Origin: Stutzerimonas balearica DSM 6083
GTDB lineage: Bacteria; Pseudomonadota; Gammaproteobacteria; Pseudomonadales; Pseudomonadaceae
Direction of reading: 5' to 3'
Length of the DNA: 64,000 nt
NCBI RefSeq assembly: GCF_000818015.1
Contig: NZ_CP007511.1
Coordinates: 3,172,501-3,236,500 of the forward strand
The notes under the pieces were generated by a model. That model was not told the DNA's origin, ran no database searches, and saw only the letters and a list, made by a program, of their open reading frames with translations. Of this stretch, positions 40,733 through 49,383 are shown one piece after another; within the stretch, counting starts at the first letter, position 1; each line of letters opens with the position of its first letter. The position numbers and the translations under genes are program-made.

Positions 40733-40740
40733 TGTCTCCC

Positions 40741-42177
40741 TTAGATAAATCCTATGCGCCGCTTTTCGCCGCCTTCACGTTCCCGTGCAGGTGTTGTGCG
40801 CAAAGCCGCCAGCAGACTGGCCTGGTCCAGCCTTTCCTTGCCAGAGCGTGCTGCGAGCCTTGCACCTTCCCGCACAACGAAAGCAACGTCGGACAACGGT
40901 CGTCCAGCGAGTTCTTGCGCCAGCGGCTTGGAGTCCACGTCTGACTCCTTCGGCAAAGCTGACAGCAGCTTGTCCAGCAGCGACTGCACCTCGATCTCGC
41001 TTGCAAAGTCCACCTTGATGACATGATCGAAGCGTCCCCGGCGCTGGATGGCGGGGTCGATCATGTCGATTCGGTTCGTCATCGCGATGATCAATACCTC
41101 GTTCTTCACGGCCTCCGGGATGCGCCGCAGGAACTCAGCCACCTCTTCGACGCGGTGATGGCCCGATCCCATTTCGCGGTCAGCAAGAAACGCCTCCATC
41201 TCGTCGATCACGAGAACTGATGGCGCGTTTTCCATCGCCTTGTCGAACACCTGTGCGACCTTCTTGCTGGTCTCGTGGATGTACGGGCTGGCCACGCTGG
41301 ATGCGTCGATCTGGAAGCTTGGCCACCCGAGGAAATCAACCAGTCGCTCGACCGCGAAGGTCTTGCCGGTGCCTGGAGGGCCGTACAGGATCACGGCTGA
41401 TGGGAATTCAATACCGAGCGCCTTGTAGCGGTCGCGGTGCAGAATGATGTCGACGATGTGCTCGTTGAAGAAGGTCGCAAGTTCGGGACGCCCGGCGAGT
41501 TCGAAGACCTTGTTGGGCTCCGGCTCGGCGCGTTCGACTTTCTCCACCTTCTCGACGGGAGCAACTTCCGTCTTTTCGGCAGGAGCCGCTGGCTTGCGCT
41601 CCAGCGGCATGATTTCCGCGACTTCGAAGCCTGCCGCCTGCACGACATCCTTCAGGTGGCTCGCGCCCAGCCAGCTCATGGTCTGGCGGAGACGGCGGAA
41701 GGAAGTGGCCGGAATGCTGGTGCCGCCCGTCAGCCAGTAGCCGAGCACGACGTCATCGCCAGCTCTGGAGCTGATGCTGTAGGTTGGCAGCAGCCGCGTG
41801 ATCTTCTCAACGTAGAGCGCATCCTGGAGCGCCGAATCCGTATCGATATCGCGTGTTGCCTTCAACGCAAGAGCAAAGGCGAGCGCCTCGGCCTTGGTGT
41901 CGGGTGATTTCGCCTCGCTGACCGGGCACAGCGTCTGGCTCGGACCGCAGGAGATGGACCTAAGCTGCTGATCGCCGAACTGGAAGGCGTTGAAGGTCCC
42001 GTCATCGATCAGCCCGGCATCTAGCCAATGATCCGCCAGTGCGTCGCGTACGACGAGCGCCCGCCCACCGCCTTGGGTCTCAAGGATCTGCCAGTCTGCC
42101 CCTTCAAACAGGGCGACGCGCGCCTTCGCACCGTCGGGCAACTTGAAACCGATGGGAAGCCACGCATCGAGTGCCAT
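40741..42177 (-). CDS. AAA+ ATPase (classical Cdc48/FtsH-like AAA clade)
   Basis: A 478-residue protein. An N-terminal domain of about 190 residues of unknown type and a Glu/Val/Lys linker precede one AAA module: Walker A GPPGTGKT at 266-273, Walker B VLVIDEMEAF at 321-330, arginine-finger region RRGRFD at 379-384. No protease domain is present. It should act as a remodelling ATPase, possibly on clients handed over by the Hsp70 encoded three bases upstream. Substrate unknown. Confidence 0.85.
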   Translation of the reverse strand: MALDAWLPIGFKLPDGAKARVALFEGADWQILETQGGGRALVVRDALADHWLDAGLIDDGTFNAFQFGDQQLRSISCGPSQTLCPVSEAKSPDTKAEALAFALALKATRDIDTDSALQDALYVEKITRLLPTYSISSRAGDDVVLGYWLTGGTSIPATSFRRLRQTMSWLGASHLKDVVQAAGFEVAEIMPLERKPAAPAEKTEVAPVEKVEKVERAEPEPNKVFELAGRPELATFFNEHIVDIILHRDRYKALGIEFPSAVILYGPPGTGKTFAVERLVDFLGWPSFQIDASSVASPYIHETSKKVAQVFDKAMENAPSVLVIDEMEAFLADREMGSGHHRVEEVAEFLRRIPEAVKNEVLIIAMTNRIDMIDPAIQRRGRFDHVIKVDFASEIEVQSLLDKLLSALPKESDVDSKPLAQELAGRPLSDVAFVVREGARLAARSGKERLDQASLLAALRTTPAREREGGEKRRIGFI

Positions 42178-42180
42178 GGG

Positions 42181-44673
42181 TCAGCTCCGCACGATGTTCG
42201 CGCCAGCAAGCATGTCGTCTTCACCCGCAGAACCGATGCGGATGGAGTCGAGATGAGCTACTACGGCACGAAGCTTGTCGATGTCATTGGCCTTCAACGC
42301 CTCCGCTCCCGCAGCCACCAGCTGGGCATGCTCGCGGGCATCTGGGAAGAGGTAGGTATCCTCGGCCAGCCACTTGAAGCGCTCGATGACGAACCAGTCC
42401 TGACGCCACAGGATCATGAAGTTGCGACTGCGCAGATCATCCAGGTGCGACTCGAAGTCGCCACTGTTGTTGTCAATCGAGCGCTGCGCCGTCTTGACCA
42501 AGTTATCGAAAGACGAAGCTTCGGTGGGCCTGGCGTGCTGACGCACGACCTTGTCGAAGAAATCGACTGCCTTGTCCAGTTCCAGCTGGCGAATGTCCTT
42601 CAGATGCTCCTTGCGGGTCAGCGCCAGCAGCCGCTTGGCCTCCTGGACGTGATCCATCGCTTGCTTGGCCGTCTCGGGGTCGGCCTCGTCAGTTTTGATA
42701 GTGCTCGCCTGCTCGAGCTTCTCGCGAGCCTGCTCAAGACGTGGGTCATCGACCTTGGACGCCATCTCGTCGAGCCGCTGCAAGGTGTGGTCCGACTGTT
42801 CCTGGATGTTCTTCGCCTGGTTGGTGTAGTCGACCTTGCCTTCCTGGCTCGAGTAGAAGTTACGCCCGCTCTGGAACGAACCGCTGATTGAAGGGACTGA
42901 AACCTCCAGAACGATGTTGCCAGAGTCGAGCACTTCGTACTCGCAAATCAGCTCGGCACCGGCGGCAATGACGCCGTCGTCGAAATCCGTTCCCTTGATC
43001 TCGAACATGCCGATGAAGCGGTTGTCGTTGATGGGGTCGGAGATGTCGCCCTCCCACAACTTGAACTTGATCGACCCGGCACTTCCAGCCTTGAGAGACT
43101 CGCCTGCCTTGAAGGTCTTCTTGCCTTTCTTGGGCAGCTGATCGCCCTCACGAACGAGATAATCCAAGCTCAAGCGACCGCCCACCTTGTCGCGCGCTTC
43201 CACGCCGACGGAATGCGATGCCGGGATTGCATCGATGCTAGCCGCGGTGCGTGCAATGACAATCTTGTCTTCGCGCAGTGACACGGGCCCACCGTTGGAA
43301 TCGAACACGAACACCTTGAAGGTGTTATCGCCAGGCTTGGTCAGGTTGAGTTCGATACCTGCGCCATCCTTCAGTGCGATGCGTCCGGAGGACCACCCGG
43401 TGTCCAGACTGTCGATCTGAAACTCGACTCCGGCCGGAGCAGCACTTCCCAGTTTGGCGACGATCTTTGCCTTCGAGTCCGGCGTGCGCGCGATGTAGTT
43501 GAACGACAGATCAAGCGCGCCACCGGCGCTGATGGCTCCTCGGGCGCTCTTGCGTCCACGGCTTTGCGACGCCCAATCGATGGACTCGGCGAAGACCGCT
43601 GCGCCTTCCGCAACGGCGGTCATCGGATTCACATCAGTGGACGGGGCAATGCCGAGCTCGAAGGCCACCTTGTCACGCAAAGGCTTGTAGTGGGTTGGGC
43701 CACCCACAAAGACGACACGCTCGACGTCGTGTGGGCTCAATCCAGCCTTTTCGAGGGTTTCGCGGGCGGACACGATGGACTCTTCCACCTTCGGTCCGAT
43801 CAGGCCGTCGTATCGTTTGCGATCAATGGTGATGTCGATGTAGATCTCCTCACCCGCCTGATCGCGGACACCGAGTTCGGTCTCGGGCAGACTGACGACG
43901 GCCTCTTCCTTCTGCGACAACTCGATCTTTGCCTTCTCTGTCGCCCACGTGGCCATACGCAGCAGGGACTTGAACTGTGGATTGGTCGTCAAGTCTTCCG
44001 GAAGATCAAAGTTTTCCAGCAGCCACGGCTTCACGATGTTGTCGAACAGAATCCGGTCGAAGTCGCGGCCGCCGCACATGGCGATGCCACCGTGTGCGAG
44101 AAGTGTCACACGGCCGGAAATGCTCTCTGCAATTGCGATGTCGAGCGTTCCACCGCCGAGGTCGTAGACAACAAATACACCGTCGTTCTTTCGCTGCCGC
44201 ATGACGCTCATCACGGCGGCTACCGGTTCTTGCATCAAGGCCACACGCCCGAGCCCAGCCGCATCAGCGGCAGCCATCGTCGAGTCCTTCTGCATCTGGT
44301 TGAACGCGGCTGGAACTGTAATGACAGTGCCGGTGTCGCCATCGCCCCGAATCTCTTCCGGCAGGTAGCCGTATAGCGCACGCAGGACCTCGGCAGAGCA
44401 TTCCTCTGGCGTCATGGTGAGGTTCACCGCCGGCAGCTTGACCGGCGTGCTCGTACCTATGAGCCGCTTGAACAGCACCGCCGCATTGTCTGGATTGCGG
44501 GCGGCATTGTTGTAGGCGCGCGAACCGACGTACTTGTTACCACGCCGGTCGATGAAGATGGCCGACGGCGTGACGTCGTGCTGTTCTGGACTCTTGTAGA
44601 GCCGGATCGACTCGCCGTCGAAAGAGCAGATGGCACTGTTGGTCGTGCCCAGGTCGATACCGACGTACTTCAT
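42181..44673 (-). CDS. Hsp70 (DnaK-like) chaperone with a long C-terminal extension
   Basis: An 830-residue Hsp70. The ATPase domain is intact: GIDLGTTNS (residues 5-13), EPVAA (149-153), YDLGGGTLDIA (170-180), GGRDFD (201-206) and FVGGPTHYKPLR near 320. A beta-rich substrate-binding-like region follows, but the protein exceeds normal DnaK by about 190 residues, with a helical, charged C terminus (LDEMASKVDDPRLEQAREKLEQAS...). It is not the housekeeping dnaK: no dnaJ lies next to it and its partners are membrane proteins. The ATG overlaps the stop of the GrpE-like gene by four bases. Confidence 0.9.
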   Translation of the reverse strand: MKYVGIDLGTTNSAICSFDGESIRLYKSPEQHDVTPSAIFIDRRGNKYVGSRAYNNAARNPDNAAVLFKRLIGTSTPVKLPAVNLTMTPEECSAEVLRALYGYLPEEIRGDGDTGTVITVPAAFNQMQKDSTMAAADAAGLGRVALMQEPVAAVMSVMRQRKNDGVFVVYDLGGGTLDIAIAESISGRVTLLAHGGIAMCGGRDFDRILFDNIVKPWLLENFDLPEDLTTNPQFKSLLRMATWATEKAKIELSQKEEAVVSLPETELGVRDQAGEEIYIDITIDRKRYDGLIGPKVEESIVSARETLEKAGLSPHDVERVVFVGGPTHYKPLRDKVAFELGIAPSTDVNPMTAVAEGAAVFAESIDWASQSRGRKSARGAISAGGALDLSFNYIARTPDSKAKIVAKLGSAAPAGVEFQIDSLDTGWSSGRIALKDGAGIELNLTKPGDNTFKVFVFDSNGGPVSLREDKIVIARTAASIDAIPASHSVGVEARDKVGGRLSLDYLVREGDQLPKKGKKTFKAGESLKAGSAGSIKFKLWEGDISDPINDNRFIGMFEIKGTDFDDGVIAAGAELICEYEVLDSGNIVLEVSVPSISGSFQSGRNFYSSQEGKVDYTNQAKNIQEQSDHTLQRLDEMASKVDDPRLEQAREKLEQASTIKTDEADPETAKQAMDHVQEAKRLLALTRKEHLKDIRQLELDKAVDFFDKVVRQHARPTEASSFDNLVKTAQRSIDNNSGDFESHLDDLRSRNFMILWRQDWFVIERFKWLAEDTYLFPDAREHAQLVAAGAEALKANDIDKLRAVVAHLDSIRIGSAGEDDMLAGANIVRS

Positions 44674-45044
44674 GCTTCCACCTTCCTGAGCATTACCGTG
44701 CCTTGTTTGCGCAGGCCGTTCGGCCCCATGATGATTGGCTCCACCATCTGATCGACGAGCAACACGTCGTCAGGGCCGAAGTCCCCGAGATTCAAAGCAG
44801 ATGCCGCCATACCCGCGTCGTAGTGCTGCCCCTCGACGTTGACCAGCCTGAGGCCACTCGAGTCGAGGCTCTCCTCGAGCTTCTTCTGGAAGTAGCGGAG
44901 CTGATTGACATAACGGCCCGACTCACCCGCATCGAGTTTGCTGACGACCTTTCCGAACAGACGCGAGAAACGCCAACTCTCGACAGCGATGTCGATCAGG
45001 GATTGCTCCATCTGCTCACTGCTTTCGGCCTGCTGGGTCATCAA
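44670..45044 (-). CDS. Small Hsp70 partner, possibly GrpE-like
   Basis: A 124-residue protein. The first half is helical (SLIDIAVESWRFSRLFGKVVSKL, then RYVNQLRYFQKKLEESL), and the second half contains HYDAGMAA and VDQMVEPIIMGPNGLRKQGTVMLRKVE, which follows the general pattern of the GrpE beta domain. Its stop overlaps the Hsp70 start by four bases, the expected position for a dedicated nucleotide-exchange factor. Similarity is weak and judged by eye, so the call is tentative. Confidence 0.5.
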   Translation of the reverse strand: MMTQQAESSEQMEQSLIDIAVESWRFSRLFGKVVSKLDAGESGRYVNQLRYFQKKLEESLDSSGLRLVNVEGQHYDAGMAASALNLGDFGPDDVLLVDQMVEPIIMGPNGLRKQGTVMLRKVEA

Positions 45045-45056
45045 ATCCTCCTGTGG

Positions 45057-45263
45057 TTACGTCTTATCGGCTTTTCCGCCCTGCGTTTGCTGCTGAATCC
45101 ATTCAGTGATCTCCGCCTTGGAGAACCGCCATGTCCCACCAACCTTGAACGCGGGGATCTTCTTGGCTGCGGCCAGCCTGTAGATCGTCCGGTCCGTGAC
45201 CTTCAGGAACTCTGCGACCTGCTTGAGGGTGAGGATCTCGCCCTCGCTGGTACTTGTAGGCAT
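45057..45263 (-). CDS. Excisionase/MerR-like HTH regulator heading the Hsp70 operon
   Basis: A 68-residue single winged-HTH protein: LTLKQVAEFLKVTDRTIYRLA is the helix-turn-helix and VGGTWRFSKAEITEWI the wing and closing helix. It has the same layout as the regulator in front of brxF (9696-9899), though sequence identity is modest. ATG 45263 is the first start after a promoter-like sequence; the gene ends 12 bases before the GrpE-like gene. It probably controls the cargo operon. Confidence 0.85.
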   Translation of the reverse strand: MPTSTSEGEILTLKQVAEFLKVTDRTIYRLAAAKKIPAFKVGGTWRFSKAEITEWIQQQTQGGKADKT

Positions 45264-45293
45264 GGTGATGGCCAGTCTAGGTAAAACTATGAC

Positions 45294-45322
45294 AGAATAG
45301 TGCAGAATTTTCAGGGCAGCAA
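45294..45322 (-). promoter_or_regulatory. Candidate promoter of the Hsp70 operon
   Basis: On the minus strand TTGCTG (45317-45322) and TATTCT (45294-45299) are 17 bases apart, 31 bases before the HTH start codon. Just upstream, TGACGTATGTCA (45324-45335) is nearly palindromic and could be an operator. Confidence 0.4.
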
Positions 45323-45384
45323 TGACATACGTCACGGCGGTCACCCCGCTGTGTGCTGCCCGAGGGCTTTGCTGTAAAAAGGAA

Positions 45385-45404
45385 GCGGCCCCCGAAGGGG
45401 CCGC
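45385..45404 (-). terminator. Rho-independent terminator of the helicase gene
   Basis: GCGGCCCC and GGGGCCGC form a perfect eight-base-pair stem with a four-base loop. On the minus strand it follows the helicase stop by 15 bases and is followed by TTCCTTTTT. Confidence 0.8.
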
Positions 45405-45419
45405 CAAGTTCAGCAACGC

Positions 45420-47690
45420 TCAATGCACCAACTGCCGGGCCAGTGCCACCTCCACCGAGTCGCCGTCCTGGTTCAGGACATCGAGTCCGGATTCGGGCAC
45501 GTCGCCCGATGTGCTCTGCGACACCATGATCTTCTTGGCCATCAACCCCAGGCAGGTCATCTGCGAGGAATTGGCGTAGCCGAGGTAGACCACGCGCACC
45601 GGCTGCTTCTGGCCGATGCGCCATGAGCGCCGGGCGGCCTGCTGCAGCGAATACACGTTGTAGCCGGACTGGAGGAACACGATGGTCGGGAACTCCAGCA
45701 GGTCCAGGCCGGTTTTCACCAGCTCGGGATTGGTTATGAGCACGTCGATGCCACGGTCCAACTGCTCGGCGATCCAGTCTTCGCGGCGGGAGGCATCCAC
45801 GCTCGCGCGCAGTACCGCCACCTTGAAGCCTTCCTGCTCCAGCAGCACCTTCAAACGCGACGTGGTGTCGCGGGTGCCGGTGTAGACCGAATAGACCAGG
45901 GTCTTGCGACCTTCTGCTTTCTCCTGCTTGCAGATCTCGATCAGCTCGCGTTCCTTGGGCATCACCTCCAGCTCGTTGAACTGAGCCGGGACGAAGGCCA
46001 AGGTGTTGCGCGTGCGCGGATGCACCACCGTTTCCGACCGGAAGCAGCAGTCCGGCCAAGCCAGCAGCACGTTGAGGACCACACCGAGCAGCGTCGTGTC
46101 GCGCTTCGCCAGGGCCTGCTTCAGCTCCTGGGTCAGGCGACCCGCCAGATCGCGATAGGCCGCAGCTTGCGCCGTGTCCATCGCGACTTCGCGGAACTCC
46201 TCGTCGTAGGGCGGCAGCACATTTCCGCCGATGTCCTTCAACTTGAGGAAGACCGTGAACGGCAGGACGCAACGCAGCACGCCCTTGGGACCGAAACCCG
46301 GCGCCTTGACCGTGCGCACCGATACCTTGGTGCCCTTGGCTGTCTTGTGCGCCGTGCCGGTGCTCTCGGAATAGATGTCCTTGAGCACCCCGTGATCGCG
46401 CATGAACGCCATCGCGGCCGACGTCATGCTGCCGTTCTTCGTCGGCCGGTAGCCATCTTCGATCATCCGCCCCGGCAGGGCTCGGAACAGCAGGTGGAAC
46501 AGGTCGTCGCCGTAGCCGCCCATCAGTGTGCCGGTGAGCAGCAGCGTCTTGCGCGCCTTGGCCGCCAACACCCCCATGGCCTGGCCCTGAGCGGAGCCGC
46601 CGTTCTTGTACTCGTGCGCCTCGTCGGCGATGAGCAGGTCGAACGTGCCTTGGGGAAGCTGCCTCTTGATGAACTCGGACGGCTGGTAGCCGCCCTCGCC
46701 GAAGCCGAACTCCATGTTGGCCATCGCACGTTCCATGCGATGGGCTTGCCGGTCCGAGAAGACCAGCTCGCCGTTGCCATCCATCAGGTTGATGAACTCG
46801 TGGATGTTGTCCCCGAGCATCGACGCGAGGAAGGCGTCGCCGAACTTCTGCATCAGCTTCTGCGCGGTGACTTCCCCGATGGTTGGAATACGCTTCAGTG
46901 CCTTGAGCACGGTCGAGGACTGGTCGCTGGCGGACAGGCCTCTGGGACGGATCAACGACCACAGCGGTGCACGGCAGTGGCTGCATTTGCGGCGGGACTC
47001 CTCGGCTTCGAGTTCGACCGGGTTGATCGGCTCGCCGTCGAGGTCGGTGATGACATGCCCGCAATCCGGGCAGGCCCCCACGTCGCCGTGAGGCGCGCGC
47101 CGCCGAACGAAGACAGGTTTCCAGTGGAACCCCATCCGCATCCGCACGCGGCCCAGGACGAAGAACTCCTGCCCCTGCGCCGGCACGCCCAACTGCTCGC
47201 GCAGTTTCAGCAGCTTGACCAGCGTGTCCGGGCCATTGAGCACCCAGACCTTGGCACCGGCCACCGTCTCCTGGATTTCGCGCCGCCACTTGTAGACCAG
47301 GTGGGGTGGCGAGAGCACCAGGGTGCGGCGGTAGCCTTCGGCGTTGAGCATGGCGGCCGTGGCGATGCCGACGGTCGTCTTGCCGCAGCCCATCTCGCCA
47401 TTGACGATCGCGGCGCGTTCGCCGCGATCGACCAACAGCTCGGTGACGGCGTGGACCACATCGGCTTGCGCGGGGAACAGCTTGCGCTTGAGCGCGGCGA
47501 GGATCAGTTGCCGATGCCCCCGCACCTGGCCGGTGTAGACAGGAGGATTGGCGCGGTTGAGCGAGTCGAGCAGCTCGTCGCCGAACTCGGACACGAAGTC
47601 CTGCAGGCTGAGCGTGAGGGGTGAAGCGGCCGCTTCGAGCAGGTCGCCCTGCACAGCGGTTTCGGGAACGGTTTCGAGATCGAGGGACAT
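45420..47690 (-). CDS. SNF2-like helicase of the ICE backbone
   Basis: A 756-residue superfamily 2 helicase. Motif I is GEMGCGKTTVG, motif II IADEAHEYKN, motif III LLTGTLMGG, and motifs V-VI appear as ITNPELVKTGLDL and QAARRSWRIGQ. Between motifs I and II lie two CxxC pairs (CPDC and CSHC, probable zinc ribbon) and a helix-hairpin-helix-like IPTIGEVTAQKLMQKFG. ATG 47690 is used because it directly follows the leader hairpin and MSLDLETVP is a normal start. It belongs to a maintenance cluster typical of the ICE class; its substrate is unknown. Confidence 0.85.
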   Translation of the reverse strand: MSLDLETVPETAVQGDLLEAAASPLTLSLQDFVSEFGDELLDSLNRANPPVYTGQVRGHRQLILAALKRKLFPAQADVVHAVTELLVDRGERAAIVNGEMGCGKTTVGIATAAMLNAEGYRRTLVLSPPHLVYKWRREIQETVAGAKVWVLNGPDTLVKLLKLREQLGVPAQGQEFFVLGRVRMRMGFHWKPVFVRRRAPHGDVGACPDCGHVITDLDGEPINPVELEAEESRRKCSHCRAPLWSLIRPRGLSASDQSSTVLKALKRIPTIGEVTAQKLMQKFGDAFLASMLGDNIHEFINLMDGNGELVFSDRQAHRMERAMANMEFGFGEGGYQPSEFIKRQLPQGTFDLLIADEAHEYKNGGSAQGQAMGVLAAKARKTLLLTGTLMGGYGDDLFHLLFRALPGRMIEDGYRPTKNGSMTSAAMAFMRDHGVLKDIYSESTGTAHKTAKGTKVSVRTVKAPGFGPKGVLRCVLPFTVFLKLKDIGGNVLPPYDEEFREVAMDTAQAAAYRDLAGRLTQELKQALAKRDTTLLGVVLNVLLAWPDCCFRSETVVHPRTRNTLAFVPAQFNELEVMPKERELIEICKQEKAEGRKTLVYSVYTGTRDTTSRLKVLLEQEGFKVAVLRASVDASRREDWIAEQLDRGIDVLITNPELVKTGLDLLEFPTIVFLQSGYNVYSLQQAARRSWRIGQKQPVRVVYLGYANSSQMTCLGLMAKKIMVSQSTSGDVPESGLDVLNQDGDSVEVALARQLVH

Positions 47691-47709
47691 GGTGATGCTC
47701 CAGAGCAAT

Positions 47710-47748
47710 GGGGCATGTCACCTCCCCCACGGGGCGGTGACATGCCCC
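47710..47748 (-). promoter_or_regulatory. Leader hairpin upstream of the helicase gene
   Basis: A perfect 13-base-pair stem (47710-47722 with 47736-47748, GGGGCATGTCACC and its complement) encloses an inner CCCC/GGGG stem, ending 19 bases before the start codon. It is the strongest example of the leader family. Confidence 0.65.
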
Positions 47749-47801
47749 TGGGTGGGAAGAAAGACGCGGCAAAGAAATGTGTATGTGCCGCTGGATGCGG
47801 A

Positions 47802-48107
47802 TCAGTATTCGCTGGGCAGCAGCAGCGTGGTGAGGCTGCGATCCCATTCGGTGATGATCCAAAGCTTCAGGTCGCGCGTGACCTGGTAGGACGAGAACAG
47901 ACGATCCTCACCGGATTGCAGCGCGGCGTCGTTCTGCCGTCGATCGCTGTCGTCCAGGTCGCCCCAATCGCCATGAAGATGGCGGCGCAGGTACGGCGAG
48001 GGGTTGAGCCGGCCCTGTCGGACCAGCTCGTCAACGCCGGCGGTCATGACCACCTGCCCGGGCGAAAAGCGTGCTTGTGACGCGAGGTTGAGGACTGCGA
48101 GTGCCAT
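47802..48107 (-). CDS. Small conserved ICE protein
   Basis: A 101-residue protein beginning MALAVLNLASQARFSPGQVV, with a helical middle part (VDELVRQGRLNPSPYLRRHLHGDWGDL) and a beta-rich end. It is typically found next to the methyltransferase gene in this ICE class and has been annotated as plasmid-related, but I know of no function. ATG 48107 follows AGAAGGAG and a leader hairpin. Confidence 0.75.
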   Translation of the reverse strand: MALAVLNLASQARFSPGQVVMTAGVDELVRQGRLNPSPYLRRHLHGDWGDLDDSDRRQNDAALQSGEDRLFSSYQVTRDLKLWIITEWDRSLTTLLLPSEY

Positions 48108-48130
48108 GGTGGTTTCTCCTTCTGGAAGAA

Positions 48131-48165
48131 GGGGCCACGGCACCCCATCGGGGCGACATGACCCC
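48131..48165 (-). promoter_or_regulatory. Leader hairpin upstream of the 101-residue protein gene
   Basis: GGGGTCATG pairs with CGTGGCCCC (with G-T pairs) around an inner CCCC/GGGG stem. Same design as the helicase leader, with different bases in the stem. Confidence 0.5.
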
Positions 48166-48208
48166 GGTGGGTGGATGAAAGCGACGGCGAACCGTCAGGG
48201 AACAGCGA

Positions 48209-49318
48209 TCAGCGGATGGTCAGCACTTCGCCCCACGTAGGCGAGCCCAGCGTCAAGTCCCATGCACGAATGACCGGCACGAACTTGTCGGTGAGGATGC
48301 GCGTCTCGGCCACGGAGCCGTCGTCGCGTTCGGTGTATTCCGTCTGGAGGGTCTTCTCCTTGTGGGTATCACCTTTGACGACGAGCACGCGCCCGCTCTT
48401 GGACTTCACTACGCCGGAGATCGCGCCTGCGGCCAAAGCCAGGGCGAGATGCCAGTGCGACAAGGCCCGCGCGGGTGGACGCAGCGATTGCTGCGCGGCG
48501 CCCAGGTGCATATCGAGCGCCGGCCAGAGTCCTTGTAGCCGGCCGACTTCATCGGCGAACTGCTCGGGCTCCATCGTCACGCGATAGAAGTGCTCCGGCT
48601 CGGCCGGGCTGGCAGGGACGGTGTACGGCAGGAACGGCCATTCGAGCGGCAGTTCCTCGGCTTCGGCGTCACCCTGTCCGATCTGCAGCAGCAGACCGCG
48701 CACGGCGTTGGCCGACTCCGACGCCTGGTCGCGCTGGCGAACCCGGCGACCGAAGATCACCACCTGCTTGAACTGCGTCTCCACTGCACGGTAGATGCGC
48801 AGGTCGGCGAAGTGGCGCGTCAGCCATCCGACCAGTTCGGCGTCGAGCACGTAGGACGGCACGATGAAGATCAGCACGCCGCCGTACTGCAGCAGCGGCA
48901 GCGCCCGCTGATAGAACAGCTTCTCCAGCCGCGCACGGCCCTGGCCCTGATAGCCGATGTTGCCGTTCACGTCCTTGCTCAGGTCGCCATACGGCGGGTT
49001 CAGCCACAGCAGCCCGAAGGACTGGCGCGAGATCAGCGTGTCCATCAGGTCACCTTGGATGCAGCGATCGACCAGTTGCCGTGCGTGGCGGGCGCGCTCG
49101 GCGTCGTACTCGACGGCGAAGGCCTGGACCTGCTCGCGCCCGAGGGCGTGAGCGGCTTCGGCGATCGCCACGCCTTCGCCGGCGCAGGGATCGAGGATGG
49201 ACATGGCGCCGGGAGACGGCGCCAGTGCGGACAAGGCCCGCTCCAGCGTCGGTTCGTCGGTGGGGAAGTAGCCGTTACGGATGAAATTGCGCGCCAGGCG
49301 CGGAAACATGAGTGTCAT
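48209..49318 (-). CDS. DUF6094-type DNA methyltransferase-fold protein
   Basis: A 369-residue protein with a class I methyltransferase domain: motif I ILDPCAGEGVAIAEAA near residues 41-56 and motif IV LLWLNPPYGD near residue 105, the NPPY type used for amino-group methylation of DNA. Start MTLMFPRLARNFIRNGYFPTD is characteristic of this ICE family. It may methylate element DNA to escape host restriction; target unknown. ATG 49318 follows AGGAGAAATCC. Confidence 0.85.
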   Translation of the reverse strand: MTLMFPRLARNFIRNGYFPTDEPTLERALSALAPSPGAMSILDPCAGEGVAIAEAAHALGREQVQAFAVEYDAERARHARQLVDRCIQGDLMDTLISRQSFGLLWLNPPYGDLSKDVNGNIGYQGQGRARLEKLFYQRALPLLQYGGVLIFIVPSYVLDAELVGWLTRHFADLRIYRAVETQFKQVVIFGRRVRQRDQASESANAVRGLLLQIGQGDAEAEELPLEWPFLPYTVPASPAEPEHFYRVTMEPEQFADEVGRLQGLWPALDMHLGAAQQSLRPPARALSHWHLALALAAGAISGVVKSKSGRVLVVKGDTHKEKTLQTEYTERDDGSVAETRILTDKFVPVIRAWDLTLGSPTWGEVLTIR

Positions 49319-49349
49319 GGATTTCTCCTGGTGATGGATGAGGGAAGGC

Positions 49350-49372
49350 GGGCACGCGCGGCGCGCATGCCC
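49350..49372 (-). promoter_or_regulatory. Leader hairpin upstream of the methyltransferase gene
   Basis: GGGCATGCGCG and CGCGCGTGCCC (minus strand) are complementary over eleven positions around a single central base. It lies 31 bases before the start codon. Confidence 0.5.
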
Positions 49373-49383
49373 GTGGGGATGGC

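Larger units (their letters stand above)
33318..45263 (-). other. Hsp70/AAA+/envelope-protein operon, unassigned cargo system
   Basis: Twelve minus-strand genes run without a break, with gaps from -4 to +31 bases: HTH regulator, GrpE-like protein, Hsp70, AAA+ ATPase, peptidoglycan-binding repeat protein, zinc-ribbon/J-like/PH-like protein, cytosolic protein, exported protein, membrane-anchored protein, exported protein, RDD membrane protein and a small membrane protein. GC content is lower than in the backbone, especially below 37 kb. I do not recognise the set as a named defence or stress system. Confidence 0.75.

Noticed and set aside
42181..44673. Housekeeping dnaK-grpE cluster
   Set aside because: The protein is much longer than DnaK, the other genes are membrane or exported proteins, and dnaJ is absent.
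45277..47862. Frame of 861 codons overlapping the helicase gene in another frame on the same strand
   Set aside because: Composition is low-complexity (Arg, Gly, Ala, Pro) and the helicase frame holds all motifs.
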